Source: Sphingomonas kyeonggiensis (lineage in GTDB: Bacteria > Pseudomonadota > Alphaproteobacteria > Sphingomonadales > Sphingomonadaceae). Taken from it: a DNA stretch of 64,000 nt. The translations under genes and the position numbers were made by a program. The stretch covers positions 1,612,001 to 1,676,000 of the forward strand of contig NZ_JAUSTJ010000001.1 of NCBI RefSeq assembly GCF_030812785.1, written 5' to 3'. Below, piece after piece: positions 9,034 through 17,042 of the stretch. Within the stretch, counting starts at the first letter, position 1. Each line of letters opens with the position of its first letter. The notes under the pieces were generated by a model. It had not been told where the DNA came from, searched no databases, and was given only the letters and a program-made list of their open reading frames with translations.

Positions 9034-10482
9034 TCAGCAGGTGCCGGATTGCGGCTGCACGGTCGTCCCGGCGATGCGCAGGCAGGTCCCTGCGCGCCGC
9101 CTCGCAACCTCATTCCAGTAGCCAGCCTGGCGCCAGTCATTGTGGAAGAAATCCAGCTCGCCCAGCACGGTGAGACCCCGGGCGTCCGCGGGAACGGAAA
9201 TGGTGCGCCGCCAGCCCGCGGTCTGGACACCGCTATGCCAGCTTCTGTCCTCGGTCTCCTCGCCGACACCCCGCGGCTGCTGCCATCTGACGATGAACCG
9301 GCCCCGGTACCCGCCGTCGTGGCGCAGCTCGATCGCGTAATTGTCGAGGGTCCTGCAACTCGGTACCGCGAAGGGACCATCGTAGCGGGCATGGGCCAGC
9401 TCGCCGGTCAGCAGATTGACGGTATAGCCGATCGGCAGGCCCGGATTGTCCCGGGCGAGCTGGCTGCCGCTCTCGATGATGTCCTTCACCTGCCGGTCGT
9501 TGTCCGGACCCTGGGCGACGACCCGCGCCGCATGTTCGGCGCCGCCGCCAAGGACGATGACCCCGAACCGCGAATTGTTCGCCACGCGCCGGGCGTGCGC
9601 GTTGACCTGCCCCTCGGCGCCGGTCCCGCCCGTCGCATAGTCGAGCGCCGCCTTCGCATCCGCTTCGCTGACCGAGGCCTCGGTCTCCATGCTGACCAGG
9701 ATGAGCCGGCCATAGGCGACGCTGCTCACATAGCCGGGCAACCGGGCAGGGCCGAAGTCGCTGCGCAGCCGCGCGAGGCCGACATCCCTGCGGAAGAAGC
9801 CTGCGACGTTGCGCGGGCGGTCGACCCCGACGGTATAGAAAACCTGCCGGAAGACCGCGAGGTAGGTCGCCCTGGACTGGTCGCTCGACGCCGAGAGCAT
9901 CGCCGAAGCCCTGCCCCCGGCCCATTGCGCGCTGAAGCCCAGGCCCGCCGCGGCCTGCTGCGCGTTGTAGGAGCGCGTCCTGCGGTAGCTGACGATCGCC
10001 GGCGCCCGATAGCCTCGCCCGGCCGGGCCCGAGAGCCAGGCGCTGACGATGCCGTCGACCGCGGCATGGACGGTGCCCGCACTCGGCTGCTGGACCAGGA
10101 ACCGCGCATCGGCGCCGAGGCCGGGCAGCGAGATGTTCAGGGCGAGGGGCGGGCGCGGGTAGCTGGTGACGGTCGGCCGGCCCTGGGCGAGCCGCTGGTC
10201 GACGGCCAGGATCGCCCCGGGGTAGATCCGGTTGGTGTCGGCGGACAGGATCGCAAAGGAATCCTCGAGCTGGCTGCCGCTGAGCTCCTGCGGTTCACAG
10301 ACGATCGTCTGTACCTGCGTCTCGCGGCGGGAAGCGGGCGGCACGGCCGGTGCCGAGAGCGACAGCAGCTGGGTCGCATCGCGCGGGAGGCCGAGCAGGA
10401 AGGACTCGACCGGATCGGCGACCTGGGCCGCGACGCCCGGGGCCAGGGCGAGAAGCATTGTCGCTGGCAGGATGGCACGCAT
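9034..10482 (-). CDS. Thiol-activated (cholesterol-dependent) cytolysin family protein, secreted
   Basis: The start at 10482 follows AAAGGA by 9 bases and gives a signal peptide (MRAILPATMLLALAPGVAAQ) and 482 residues, close to the usual length of this pore-forming toxin family. Characteristic blocks appear in order: ILSADTNRIYPGAILAVDQR, YPRPPLALNISLPGLG, VFRQVFYTVGVDRPRNVAGF, SSVAYGRLILVSMET, RFGVIVLGGGAEHAARVV, NPGLPIGYTVNLL and IELRHDGGYRGRFIVRWQ, ending AGTCLRIAGTTVQP. These match domains 1-4 of perfringolysin-like proteins. The membrane-binding tip differs: the tryptophan-rich undecapeptide is replaced by ELDFFHNDWR, and the Thr-Leu cholesterol pair is Thr-Val. The target lipid may therefore differ. 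Two cysteines near the end (TCLRIAG, SGTC) could form a disulfide. Gram-negative members are few. Confidence 0.85.
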   Translation of the reverse strand: MRAILPATMLLALAPGVAAQVADPVESFLLGLPRDATQLLSLSAPAVPPASRRETQVQTIVCEPQELSGSQLEDSFAILSADTNRIYPGAILAVDQRLAQGRPTVTSYPRPPLALNISLPGLGADARFLVQQPSAGTVHAAVDGIVSAWLSGPAGRGYRAPAIVSYRRTRSYNAQQAAAGLGFSAQWAGGRASAMLSASSDQSRATYLAVFRQVFYTVGVDRPRNVAGFFRRDVGLARLRSDFGPARLPGYVSSVAYGRLILVSMETEASVSEADAKAALDYATGGTGAEGQVNAHARRVANNSRFGVIVLGGGAEHAARVVAQGPDNDRQVKDIIESGSQLARDNPGLPIGYTVNLLTGELAHARYDGPFAVPSCRTLDNYAIELRHDGGYRGRFIVRWQQPRGVGEETEDRSWHSGVQTAGWRRTISVPADARGLTVLGELDFFHNDWRQAGYWNEVARRRAGTCLRIAGTTVQPQSGTC

Positions 10483-10737
10483 GAGTGGCTGTCCTTTCAT
10501 CGGTTGGAGCGGGCGGACGGCACAGCCGCCCCATCAGGTGTTCACGCCGGCAGCAAAGCGCCCGGCGCGGCGGGCGCCAGTCCCCGCGCCGCACGGGACC
10601 TGCCCCTGCTGCGCGGCCGCATGGTCAGGTCCGGCGCTGCCGGCGCACCCCTCGGCAATACGCCGGTCCAGTGCTGCGGGCGCGGCTGCACGACCCTGTC
10701 CGCGACCCGCCAACAGGTTCGGCAATAAGGGGCCGGG

Positions 10738-11772
10738 GTGATCAGCAAGCAGTGCTTAAGGCCCTGCCAATCATCAACTGCTCTGGCCCGGCTTTCCGGC
10801 GGGCAATATTCTTGGTCGACCGGCACATGCTACGTGCGGAGGACCGATCTGCAACGTAACTTTGGTGGCATATCCTCCCTCCCAGGCGACGCGGCAGCCA
10901 CCATCGCGCCCGAGCTTGCGTTCGCGCGCGCGGCGGAGTGGATGGAAGAGGTCGCTCGCCTTTTCTCGCATCCGGCGTTCGGTGCGGCGCTGGTCCGGCT
11001 CGGCGGCAACCTGCTCGCGATCTCCGAGGCGAATCGGGCCTGCGCCCGCGCGATCGGGCAGCATCGCCGCTACGGCGTCGCGGCGCTGGTCGTCTATTTC
11101 GACCGGCGCTTCCGAAGCGGGCTCGGGCCGGCGCCGACCCGGGCGATGCTGACAGGGCTGGCGCAGCGGGCGGGGCTGGGCACCCGCCGGGGCATCGGGG
11201 CGATCCTCGACGTGCTGCTGCACTTCGGCTTCGTCTGCGAGGCGGCCCTGCCCGATGCCCGGTCGCGCCGCCTGGTCCCGGCCGCGCCGCTGACCGATTA
11301 TCTCACGGCCGGGCTCGCCGCCCGGCTCGACGCGGCGGCCCTGCTCGGCCCCCTGCCGTCCGCCGCGGGGCAGCCCGATCGGATATTGCCGGTCTATCTC
11401 GACCAGCTGGTCGCGCCGCTCCTCGCCGAGAACCGCATGCCGCGGCAGGCCTTTCCCGAGCTGGCGCCCTTCGCCGACCGCGTGGCGGGATATATGCTGC
11501 TCTTCCATCTGCTGGCGTTGTCGGAACAGTCGCCACCGGGCGCGCCGGTCGCGATCCGGGTCGGCGATCTCGCACGCCGGCTCCACGTCTCGCGCATGCA
11601 GGTGGCGAAGATCCTGGCGGCGGCGGCGCGAGCGGGCCTGTGGACGACCCATGCCGGGCCGGCCATAATCTGGAACCCGGAAATCCATCACCGGCTGAGG
11701 CTGTTCGCCGCGGTCGAGCTGGCGCGGGCGACCTGCGCGGCACGGACATGCGACTTTGCGATGCAGGGATAA
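10738..11772 (+). CDS. Putative helix-turn-helix transcriptional regulator
   Basis: This gene is transcribed away from the cytolysin-like gene. Near its end it has a convincing winged-helix DNA-binding motif (VGDLARRLHVSRMQVAKILA, followed by AGLW). The middle part (TRAMLTGLAQRAGLGTRRGI) looks like a second helix-turn-helix with LLHFGFVC. No ligand domain is recognisable. The start is uncertain: the first 35 or so codons are atypical, and GTG at 10834 or CTG at 10849, the latter after GGAGG, are alternatives. Divergent placement suggests it may control the cytolysin unit. Confidence 0.6.
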   Translation: MISKQCLRPCQSSTALARLSGGQYSWSTGTCYVRRTDLQRNFGGISSLPGDAAATIAPELAFARAAEWMEEVARLFSHPAFGAALVRLGGNLLAISEANRACARAIGQHRRYGVAALVVYFDRRFRSGLGPAPTRAMLTGLAQRAGLGTRRGIGAILDVLLHFGFVCEAALPDARSRRLVPAAPLTDYLTAGLAARLDAAALLGPLPSAAGQPDRILPVYLDQLVAPLLAENRMPRQAFPELAPFADRVAGYMLLFHLLALSEQSPPGAPVAIRVGDLARRLHVSRMQVAKILAAAARAGLWTTHAGPAIIWNPEIHHRLRLFAAVELARATCAARTCDFAMQG

Positions 11773-12100
11773 CCCTCGCGATACGAACAGCTCGCTGGGT
11801 TGGGGCGCAGCCGTAGAGCGGAGTCGCACCAGCGATCCAACAAGCACGCACCTTGGCCGACACCGCAGGCGCGGCGGCGTGCGCGCGCAGACATGTGCGC
11901 CCGCCGCCGCCGCGTCCCCGGTCCAAGGCAAGCGTGCCGCGCGGCCCAAACCAAAGCGCAAACCCTGCCGGCTGCGCAGCAGCCGCAGTGTGCGCCCAAC
12001 CAAGGCCGCGCCCGAAAAGGATCGCCGCGAGGTGCCAGCCTCCCGACCAAGGGACCTTCAGTCCACGCGCTTCGTCGACCCGAAAACCTCAGGAGGCACC
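11773..12100. other. Spacer without a recognised gene
   Basis: Frames are open here only because of very high GC. No ribosome site precedes them, and the translations are arginine/alanine-rich shadows. The last bases hold AGGAGGCACC, the ribosome site of the next gene. Confidence 0.4.
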
Positions 12101-12559
12101 ATGGACACCGCCGGGACCACGCCGATCGAACGCATCGCCCGGGTGCCCGCCGCCCATGCGCTGAGCAGGAACGCCGAAGGCGACAACCCGTCCGCGGGAG
12201 AGGCGGTCAATGCGCTCTGGCCCGACCACGCCGACGTCGCCTTGGCTGTGCTCAAGGCGCTACGCGAACCCAGCTCCAGAATGGCCGAAGCTAGCGACCC
12301 TGCCATCTGGGAGCGGATGGTCATCGCCGCGATGGAGGACGAACCCGCCGCAGCCGAACCGCGGGTCACTCGTTCGCCGCCGCTGCGACTGAAGCAGCTC
12401 GGAGCCCGTAGTACCGACAAGCAAGTTATTACGCCGATTTCGGCGCACCCAGTTACCGACGGTTATCGTCAGGTCAGCCCTTGGGCCGCGAAAGACCGCC
12501 TCAGCCGAGAAAAAGATGCTCGTGAAGCGCTTCGGCCTCCGAGGCTGTCAAACGCGTAA
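12101..12559 (+). CDS. Hypothetical protein (152 aa), sphingomonad type
   Basis: The ATG at 12101 follows AGGAGGCACC, a strong ribosome site. The N-terminal 90 residues look like a real soluble helical protein (TTPIERIARVPAAHALSRNA, WPDHADVALAVLKALREPSS, DPAIWERMVIAAM). The last 50 residues are less convincing and overlap the end of the opposite-strand ASCH gene by 59 bases, so the original reading frame may have ended earlier. The function is unknown. Confidence 0.55.
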   Translation: MDTAGTTPIERIARVPAAHALSRNAEGDNPSAGEAVNALWPDHADVALAVLKALREPSSRMAEASDPAIWERMVIAAMEDEPAAAEPRVTRSPPLRLKQLGARSTDKQVITPISAHPVTDGYRQVSPWAAKDRLSREKDAREALRPPRLSNA

Positions 12560-12938
12560 TGACCTGCGGCGGATGAAAGCCCGCGCGAAGCGCTTTTAGG
12601 GCTTGCATCGAAACTGGGTGGCCAACCGCCACTTCCTCCAAAACCAGGCCGTAAGCCGTCCGCGAGCCGTCGAAATACTGATCAAAATGGGTTCGCGTCA
12701 GCCCGGTTCGCGACCCACATGCCAGCCATACCTCAGCAGGATCGCCCTCGACGATCTCGGTAACCCTAGCGATACCGCGAACCTCGCCGACCGGCTTTGT
12801 GACGTAGATCCAGAGGCGAGCGCCGAGCTTGATCGGTGGAATTTTCCGCCGGACCTCGACTGATTTCGAACCGTTGAAGATGGCGTCGGCGAAGGTTGGA
12901 CGAATGGATATCAAAAGTTCGTCGTCAACCGATACCAC
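12501..12938 (-). CDS. ASCH-domain protein (145 aa)
   Basis: A GTG at 12938 preceded by AAGGATGGCTCC gives the best start; it overlaps the end of the upstream gene by 14 bases, so translation is probably coupled. The N-terminal half shows the ASCH/PUA-like signature: LLISIRPTFADAIFNGSKSV, EVRRKIP, ARLWIYVTKPVGEVRGIARV. The C-terminal part (LTRTHFDQYFDGSRTAYGLV) continues the beta-barrel. ASCH domains bind RNA or nucleotide-type ligands and often sit beside toxins or modification enzymes. Here the partner is a PIN-domain protein. A longer start at 13025 exists but extends into the neighbour. Confidence 0.75.
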   Translation of the reverse strand: MVSVDDELLISIRPTFADAIFNGSKSVEVRRKIPPIKLGARLWIYVTKPVGEVRGIARVTEIVEGDPAEVWLACGSRTGLTRTHFDQYFDGSRTAYGLVLEEVAVGHPVSMQALKALRAGFHPPQVITRLTASEAEALHEHLFLG

Positions 12939-14556
12939 GGAGCCATCCTTGAGTGAGAATCTGCGTAATCTTCTCACTGGAGAGCGAGACGGCGGAGATA
13001 AGGTTGGCGTTACCGGCCGCGCCAATCGACTTCAGATAGCGCAACGGAACCGGCATCGGAAGGGCGAATAGGTTGTCGAATGTCGTGATCAGGATATCGT
13101 CTCGGGCGGAGAGCGCATCTACATCATCTACCACCAGCCGCCTCTGGTCGTCGGCCGAGAGCTCGGCCTTGGGCTGCAGGGTCCGATCGACAATGCGGGC
13201 TATCGCCACGACTGCGCCGCGGCCACCTGTACGACTGGATTCGTAGAACAGGATCGGGGCATCCACCGTCATGAGCTGGGCATTGCGTGGGGCGCTCGCA
13301 TAGGCGCGACGCGCGAGAAAAGCCGCATCCTTCGCTTCTACGAAGGCGAAGGCGTGTTGAGGGGCGGTGCCGAGCAACTCATCCGCATAGACCCTGGCGA
13401 TCGGAACGATCACTCCACTCGCGCCGGGCCATATCACGACCGTGGGCGAAAGAAGATCGCCGAGCTGCGAGGCGGGATAGGCGAGCGCCTCGCCCCCTGG
13501 TGATACGAGCGGAATCTCTGTGCTCTCGAGCGCCGTTTCTGGCATCGTGCCCGGCAAAGAAAAGCCGGTTCTTCGTCGCGCCTCAGCCGTACATTCTGCC
13601 CAATTGACCGTCGTCAACGGTCGACCGATCGCGATCTTCTGAAACACTCCGCCAGATCGGGAGCGGATGAATCCTCGCGATTGGGCAATGCGATTTACGC
13701 TCGATTGACCCGGGATATGGACCAACTCGATCGCAGCTGGATGTGCGGCGGCCGCGTCGCGCGTCAGCCGGTCGATCAGGTAGTCTGCGAACAGGCCGGC
13801 ATCGGGCTGGTCCTCGCGGGCATGGACCAGCATTTTTGCAATCGGCTGCATGTCTTGCGACACGAGCAGTACGCCGATCGCGAGCAACTCGTTAGCGGCT
13901 CGGATAGCGCCGGCAACGCGGACCATACCGTGGAGAGGTGAACGGGAGAATTCACGCGCGGTGCCGGCAAGCTCAGTCATCGACGCTACATAGGCCGCGA
14001 TTTCCGCGCCGCTGGCCTCGCCAAAGGAGAAGCCTTCCCCAGACCTCGCCGCCGGTGCCGCGCAACCGATCTCGCCAGGGAGAAGCGACGCGATTTCATC
14101 GACGGAAATGACATCGATCCCGACCTGGTCGAGTAGCGTCCCGCTTGCAGCGAGGAGTGTTCCATCTCGTGTGATGAATGCAGATGCGCGCGATAGGGCG
14201 GCGTGCGCAATATGCGCCGCATCGCTCAGCGACTGGGCGCTACCCGCGGAGGAGCGGCCTGGATCCGCAAAAACTATCTGGTGGATACGTGCGGCAAGTT
14301 CCTCGCACTGTTCACGATCTACCGACGGCAGACGCGGCAGACGAAGCGCCATTTGCAGGACGGGGTCGTTCGTCTGTTCGGATGAGGTGCGTTTCAATTC
14401 GAGGGCAAATTCGTCCGAGACGGTAAGACGGATCTGGTGCGCCAGTGCCGCGCCAAAGAGCGCCCGCGCCTTTTCGGACTGACGGCGGTCTCGAACCAGG
14501 TCGAAATAGACATTGAGATCGAAGGCATAAAGCGGGTCTTCGCCTGCGGCCGCTCG
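12925..14556 (-). CDS. PIN-domain protein fused to GNAT-like and PUA/EVE-like regions; 5' end disrupted
   Basis: The frame shows a PIN nuclease N-terminus (YAFDLNVYFDLVRDRR, with the first acidic residue; then VSDEFALELKRT; LSDAAHIAHAALSRASAFIT and RDGTLLA with later acidic residues). A GNAT-like middle follows (ELLAIGVLLVSQD; VNRIAQSRGF) and a PUA/EVE-like end (APILFYESSRTGGRGAVVAI). The PIN start is odd. The frame is open only to 14556, where TGA precedes it, and has no ATG, GTG or TTG before the first motif. The nearest ATG (14576) is in another frame, so a frameshift or lost start is likely; TTG at 14397 would omit the PIN start. PIN domains are usually RNases of toxin systems. Confidence 0.7.
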   Translation of the reverse strand, partial: RAAAGEDPLYAFDLNVYFDLVRDRRQSEKARALFGAALAHQIRLTVSDEFALELKRTSSEQTNDPVLQMALRLPRLPSVDREQCEELAARIHQIVFADPGRSSAGSAQSLSDAAHIAHAALSRASAFITRDGTLLAASGTLLDQVGIDVISVDEIASLLPGEIGCAAPAARSGEGFSFGEASGAEIAAYVASMTELAGTAREFSRSPLHGMVRVAGAIRAANELLAIGVLLVSQDMQPIAKMLVHAREDQPDAGLFADYLIDRLTRDAAAAHPAAIELVHIPGQSSVNRIAQSRGFIRSRSGGVFQKIAIGRPLTTVNWAECTAEARRRTGFSLPGTMPETALESTEIPLVSPGGEALAYPASQLGDLLSPTVVIWPGASGVIVPIARVYADELLGTAPQHAFAFVEAKDAAFLARRAYASAPRNAQLMTVDAPILFYESSRTGGRGAVVAIARIVDRTLQPKAELSADDQRRLVVDDVDALSARDDILITTFDNLFALPMPVPLRYLKSIGAAGNANLISAVSLSSEKITQILTQGWLRGIG

Positions 14557-14636
14557 TCACCGCGCTCCCCGATCATGGCCGCAAGATCGTAGCCGCGATC
14601 GATCCCGCTGCGCGCAGCTTAGGCATAGCGCCCGGC

Positions 14637-15995
14637 ATGACCGTCACCAGGGCGCGCAGCCTGGCGCCCGGGCTGATGGTGGTCGATGCCGATCCGGAAG
14701 GCGATCTCGCCGCGCTCCGGCGCCTCGCCTTGTGGTGCTCGCGCTATTCCCCCGTCGTCGCCCCCGATCCGCCCCGGGGCGTCTGGATCGACGTCACCGG
14801 CTGCGCGCCGCTGTTCGGTAGCGAGCGCGCGCTGCTCGAGGACCTGCACCGCCGCATCGCCGGCGCCGGCTTCGCGGTACAGGTCGCGGTGGCCGATACG
14901 CCGGGCTGCGCCCATGCGGTCGCCCGGCACGTGCTTGCCGGCCGGCCGGTCGCGATCCCCCCTGGCGACCAGCGCAAGGCGATGGCGCTGCTGCCCCTCG
15001 CGGCGCTGCGGCTCGAGGCGCAGCTGGTCGAAGGGCTGCGCAAGCTCGGCTTGGAGCGGATCGAGCAGATCCTCGCGACGCCGCGCGGCCCGCTCGCCCG
15101 CCGGTTCGGCCGGGTGCTGCACCAGCGGCTCGACCAGGCGCTCGGCCACGCGCCCGAGCCGATCGAGCCGATCTTCGCGCCGCGGGTGCCGCGCGCCCGG
15201 CGCGCCCTGCTCGAGCCGATCGCGACGCCGGAGGCGTTCGGCCGGGTGATCGGCGATCTCGTGGGCGACATAACCGCGCAGCTCGTCCGGCTCGGCAAGG
15301 GCGCGCGCCGGCTCGACTGCCATTTCCAGCGCGTCGACGGCCAGACGCAGGCGATCCGCGTCGGTACCGCCGCGCCGACGCGCGACGCTGCCCATCTCGC
15401 CCGGCTGCTCCAGGCGCGTATCGACCAGATCGAGCCGGGGCTCGGCATCGAGGCGATGACCTTGGTAGCGCAGCTCGTCGAGCCGCTGGCCGCCGCCCAG
15501 GCCGATCTTGCCCGCGCCGGCCGTCGCGAGGCGGACGTGGCGGGCCTGGTCGACACGCTCGCCAACCGCTTCGGCGAAGCGAGCCTTCGCCGCGCCGCGC
15601 CCTTGCCGGGCGGCATGCCCGAGCGGTCGGTGGCGACCTTGCCCGCGCTCGCCCCTGCCGCAGGCGCGCGCTGGGCCGACGACCTGCCGCGCCCCGGCCG
15701 GCTGATCGATCCACCCCAGCCGATCCAGGTGACGGCGATGCTGCCCGATCATCCGCCGGCGATGTTCGTCTGGCGACGCAAGCGCTACCGGGTGGTCCAG
15801 GCCGACGGGCCCGAGCGCCTGCACGGCGAATGGTGGCGCGAGGGCGGCACGGAAGCACGGGCGCCTTATTCGGTGCGTGATTATTTCCAGGTCGAGGTCG
15901 AGGGCGGCGGGCGCTACTGGCTGTTTCGCCTCGGCGACGGCGAGCGCGGCGCCACCGGCCCGATGACCTGGTTCATCCACGGTGCCTTTGCCTGA
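14637..15995 (+). CDS. imuB: ImuB-like Y-family polymerase subunit, 5'-truncated
   Basis: The product shows the ImuB signature of the mutasome: ARSLAPGLMVVDADPEGDL, WCSRYSPVVAPDPPRGVWID, VTGCAPLFGSE, a fingers/little-finger region, and a C-terminal end with RYWLFRLGDG and GPMTWFIHGAFA. ImuB bridges the beta clamp and DnaE2 in SOS mutagenesis but lacks polymerase catalytic residues. The annotated ATG has no clear ribosome site. In the same frame, homologous sequence (RPLVTALPDHGRKIVAAIDP, then AARSLGIAPGM) continues upstream to about 14547 and then stops resembling ImuB; the frame is closed by TGA at 14514. The first 40 or so residues of the family are missing, and no imuA is adjacent. It is probably a truncated remnant. 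Confidence 0.75.
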   Translation: MTVTRARSLAPGLMVVDADPEGDLAALRRLALWCSRYSPVVAPDPPRGVWIDVTGCAPLFGSERALLEDLHRRIAGAGFAVQVAVADTPGCAHAVARHVLAGRPVAIPPGDQRKAMALLPLAALRLEAQLVEGLRKLGLERIEQILATPRGPLARRFGRVLHQRLDQALGHAPEPIEPIFAPRVPRARRALLEPIATPEAFGRVIGDLVGDITAQLVRLGKGARRLDCHFQRVDGQTQAIRVGTAAPTRDAAHLARLLQARIDQIEPGLGIEAMTLVAQLVEPLAAAQADLARAGRREADVAGLVDTLANRFGEASLRRAAPLPGGMPERSVATLPALAPAAGARWADDLPRPGRLIDPPQPIQVTAMLPDHPPAMFVWRRKRYRVVQADGPERLHGEWWREGGTEARAPYSVRDYFQVEVEGGGRYWLFRLGDGERGATGPMTWFIHGAFA

Positions 15996-16030
15996 TCGTG
16001 CCGGGACGGGCCAGGTGCCGGAACGACAAC

Positions 16031-16080
16031 GGCCCGCCCCGGCAAGCGCAGGCGCGCCGCCTGCGTCCTCGCGACGGGCC
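16031..16080 (+). terminator. Large hairpin after imuB
   Basis: GGCCCG at 16031 pairs with CGGGCC at 16075-16080. Inside it, CGCAGGCG (16047-16054) pairs with CGCCTGCG (16058-16065) across a 3-base loop. It lies between imuB and the hsp20 promoter and has no T run. Confidence 0.45.
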
Positions 16081-16113
16081 CGGCGATGCCGCAAAAAATT
16101 CTCCGAAAGAGGT

Positions 16114-16141
16114 CTTGAAGCCGCCTTTGCAAAAACCATCT
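16114..16141 (+). promoter_or_regulatory. Heat-shock (sigma-32 type) promoter of hsp20
   Basis: CTTGAAG at 16114-16120 and ACCATCT at 16135-16141 are separated by 14 bases, close to the RpoH consensus CTTGAAA-N11-16-CCCATnT. It points toward the hsp20 gene 100 bases downstream. Confidence 0.7.
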
Positions 16142-16149
16142 TCGCGTCG

Positions 16150-16242
16150 CCGGACGCGAAAACTCGGTCCGGCAGGACCTGAGGGCACCGGCTCTCTCCC
16201 GGTGCGCCTCGTGCTCAAATTGCTCATATGGAGGATTTGGAT
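16150..16242 (+). promoter_or_regulatory. ROSE-like RNA thermometer in the hsp20 leader
   Basis: The leader between promoter and start codon ends with TTGCTCATATGGAGGAT, in which the conserved ROSE sequence UUGCU can fold back onto GGAGGA and hide the ribosome site. Upstream bases include nested inverted repeats (CGCGTC/GACGCG around 16143-16160 and CACCGG/CCGGTG at 16189-16203). ROSE elements of alphaproteobacterial small heat-shock genes open at high temperature. The class is inferred from motif and position. Confidence 0.65.
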
Positions 16243-16746
16243 ATGAGGACTTTCGACTTTTCGCCCTATCGCCGCTCGACGGTCGGCTTCGACCGTCTGT
16301 TCGACCTGCTTGAGGCAGGCGCGCGCGGCGAGACCGACAGCTACCCGCCGTTCGATATCGAGCAGGCCGGTGAGGACCGCTATCGCATCACCCTGGCGGT
16401 CGCGGGTTTCCGCCCCGACGAGATCGAGATCGTGGCGCAGAGCAACCAGCTCAGCGTGACCGGCCGCAAGGAAGAGGAGGAGGGCGACACCGGTCGCTTC
16501 CTGCACCGCGGCATCGCCACGCGCGCCTTCGAACGCCGCTTCCAGCTGGCCGACTTCGTCGTCGTCGAGGATGCGCAGTTCGACAACGGCCTGTTGCGGA
16601 TCGCGCTCAAGCGCGAAGTCCCCGAGGCGATGAAGCCCCGGCGCATCGCGATCGGCGGCACGGCTTCCGCGCCCGCCAACGATCGGCTGGAGGGCCCTTC
16701 CACGCCCGTAAGCGAGGCCGAGCCCGCAGACCGCGAAGCGGCGTAA
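16243..16746 (+). CDS. Hsp20-family small heat-shock protein (IbpA type)
   Basis: The start at 16243 follows GGAGG by 8 bases; an upstream ATG at 16228 lies inside the thermosensor hairpin. The 167-residue protein begins MRTFDFSPYRRSTVGFDRLF, the typical IbpA N-terminus, and has an alpha-crystallin domain with YRITLAVAGFRPDEIEI, LSVTGRK and a region ending LLRIALKREVPEAMKP (the IxI-type tail motif is not obvious). It holds unfolding proteins for DnaK/ClpB refolding. The C-terminal 40 residues are polar and disordered. Regulation by RpoH and a ROSE leader is indicated upstream. Confidence 0.92.
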   Translation: MRTFDFSPYRRSTVGFDRLFDLLEAGARGETDSYPPFDIEQAGEDRYRITLAVAGFRPDEIEIVAQSNQLSVTGRKEEEEGDTGRFLHRGIATRAFERRFQLADFVVVEDAQFDNGLLRIALKREVPEAMKPRRIAIGGTASAPANDRLEGPSTPVSEAEPADREAA

Positions 16747-16810
16747 GCCGACATGCCCGCCCGGCAAGGGCGGGCATGCCCCGATCGACCGCATCGAGGA
16801 GGATTCGACG

Positions 16811-17041
16811 ATGACCGTCCATTTCCTGGGGCTGCTGCGCGATCCGCGGGAACTGGTCGAGCACCCGCAACTCGAGCCCGAGGTCAAGCGTGCCATCCTG
16901 GCGTCCTGGGCTTCGGACGCCCACGCCGTCCGCTCGCAACCCAGGCTGCGCAAGCCGCCCGAGCTCAGCGATCCCGTCCCCGTGGGCGAGCTGCTCGCGG
17001 CGCTCCGCCAGCTCGACGCGGGCCAGCCCGGAGCCGCCTGA
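16811..17041 (+). CDS. Hypothetical protein (76 aa)
   Basis: ATG at 16811 after GAGGAGGATTCGACG. The product starts MTVHFLGLLRDPRELVEHPQ and contains EVKRAILASWASDAHAV and VGELLAALRQLD; it is helical and soluble. The next small gene starts 1 base after its stop (TGACATG), and both follow hsp20, suggesting a heat-responsive unit. The function is unknown. Confidence 0.65.
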   Translation: MTVHFLGLLRDPRELVEHPQLEPEVKRAILASWASDAHAVRSQPRLRKPPELSDPVPVGELLAALRQLDAGQPGAA

Positions 17042-17042
17042 C

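Noticed and set aside
14619..16139. 506-codon minus frame opposite imuB
   Set aside because: Shadow of the high-GC third-position pattern; the plus strand carries clear ImuB motifs.
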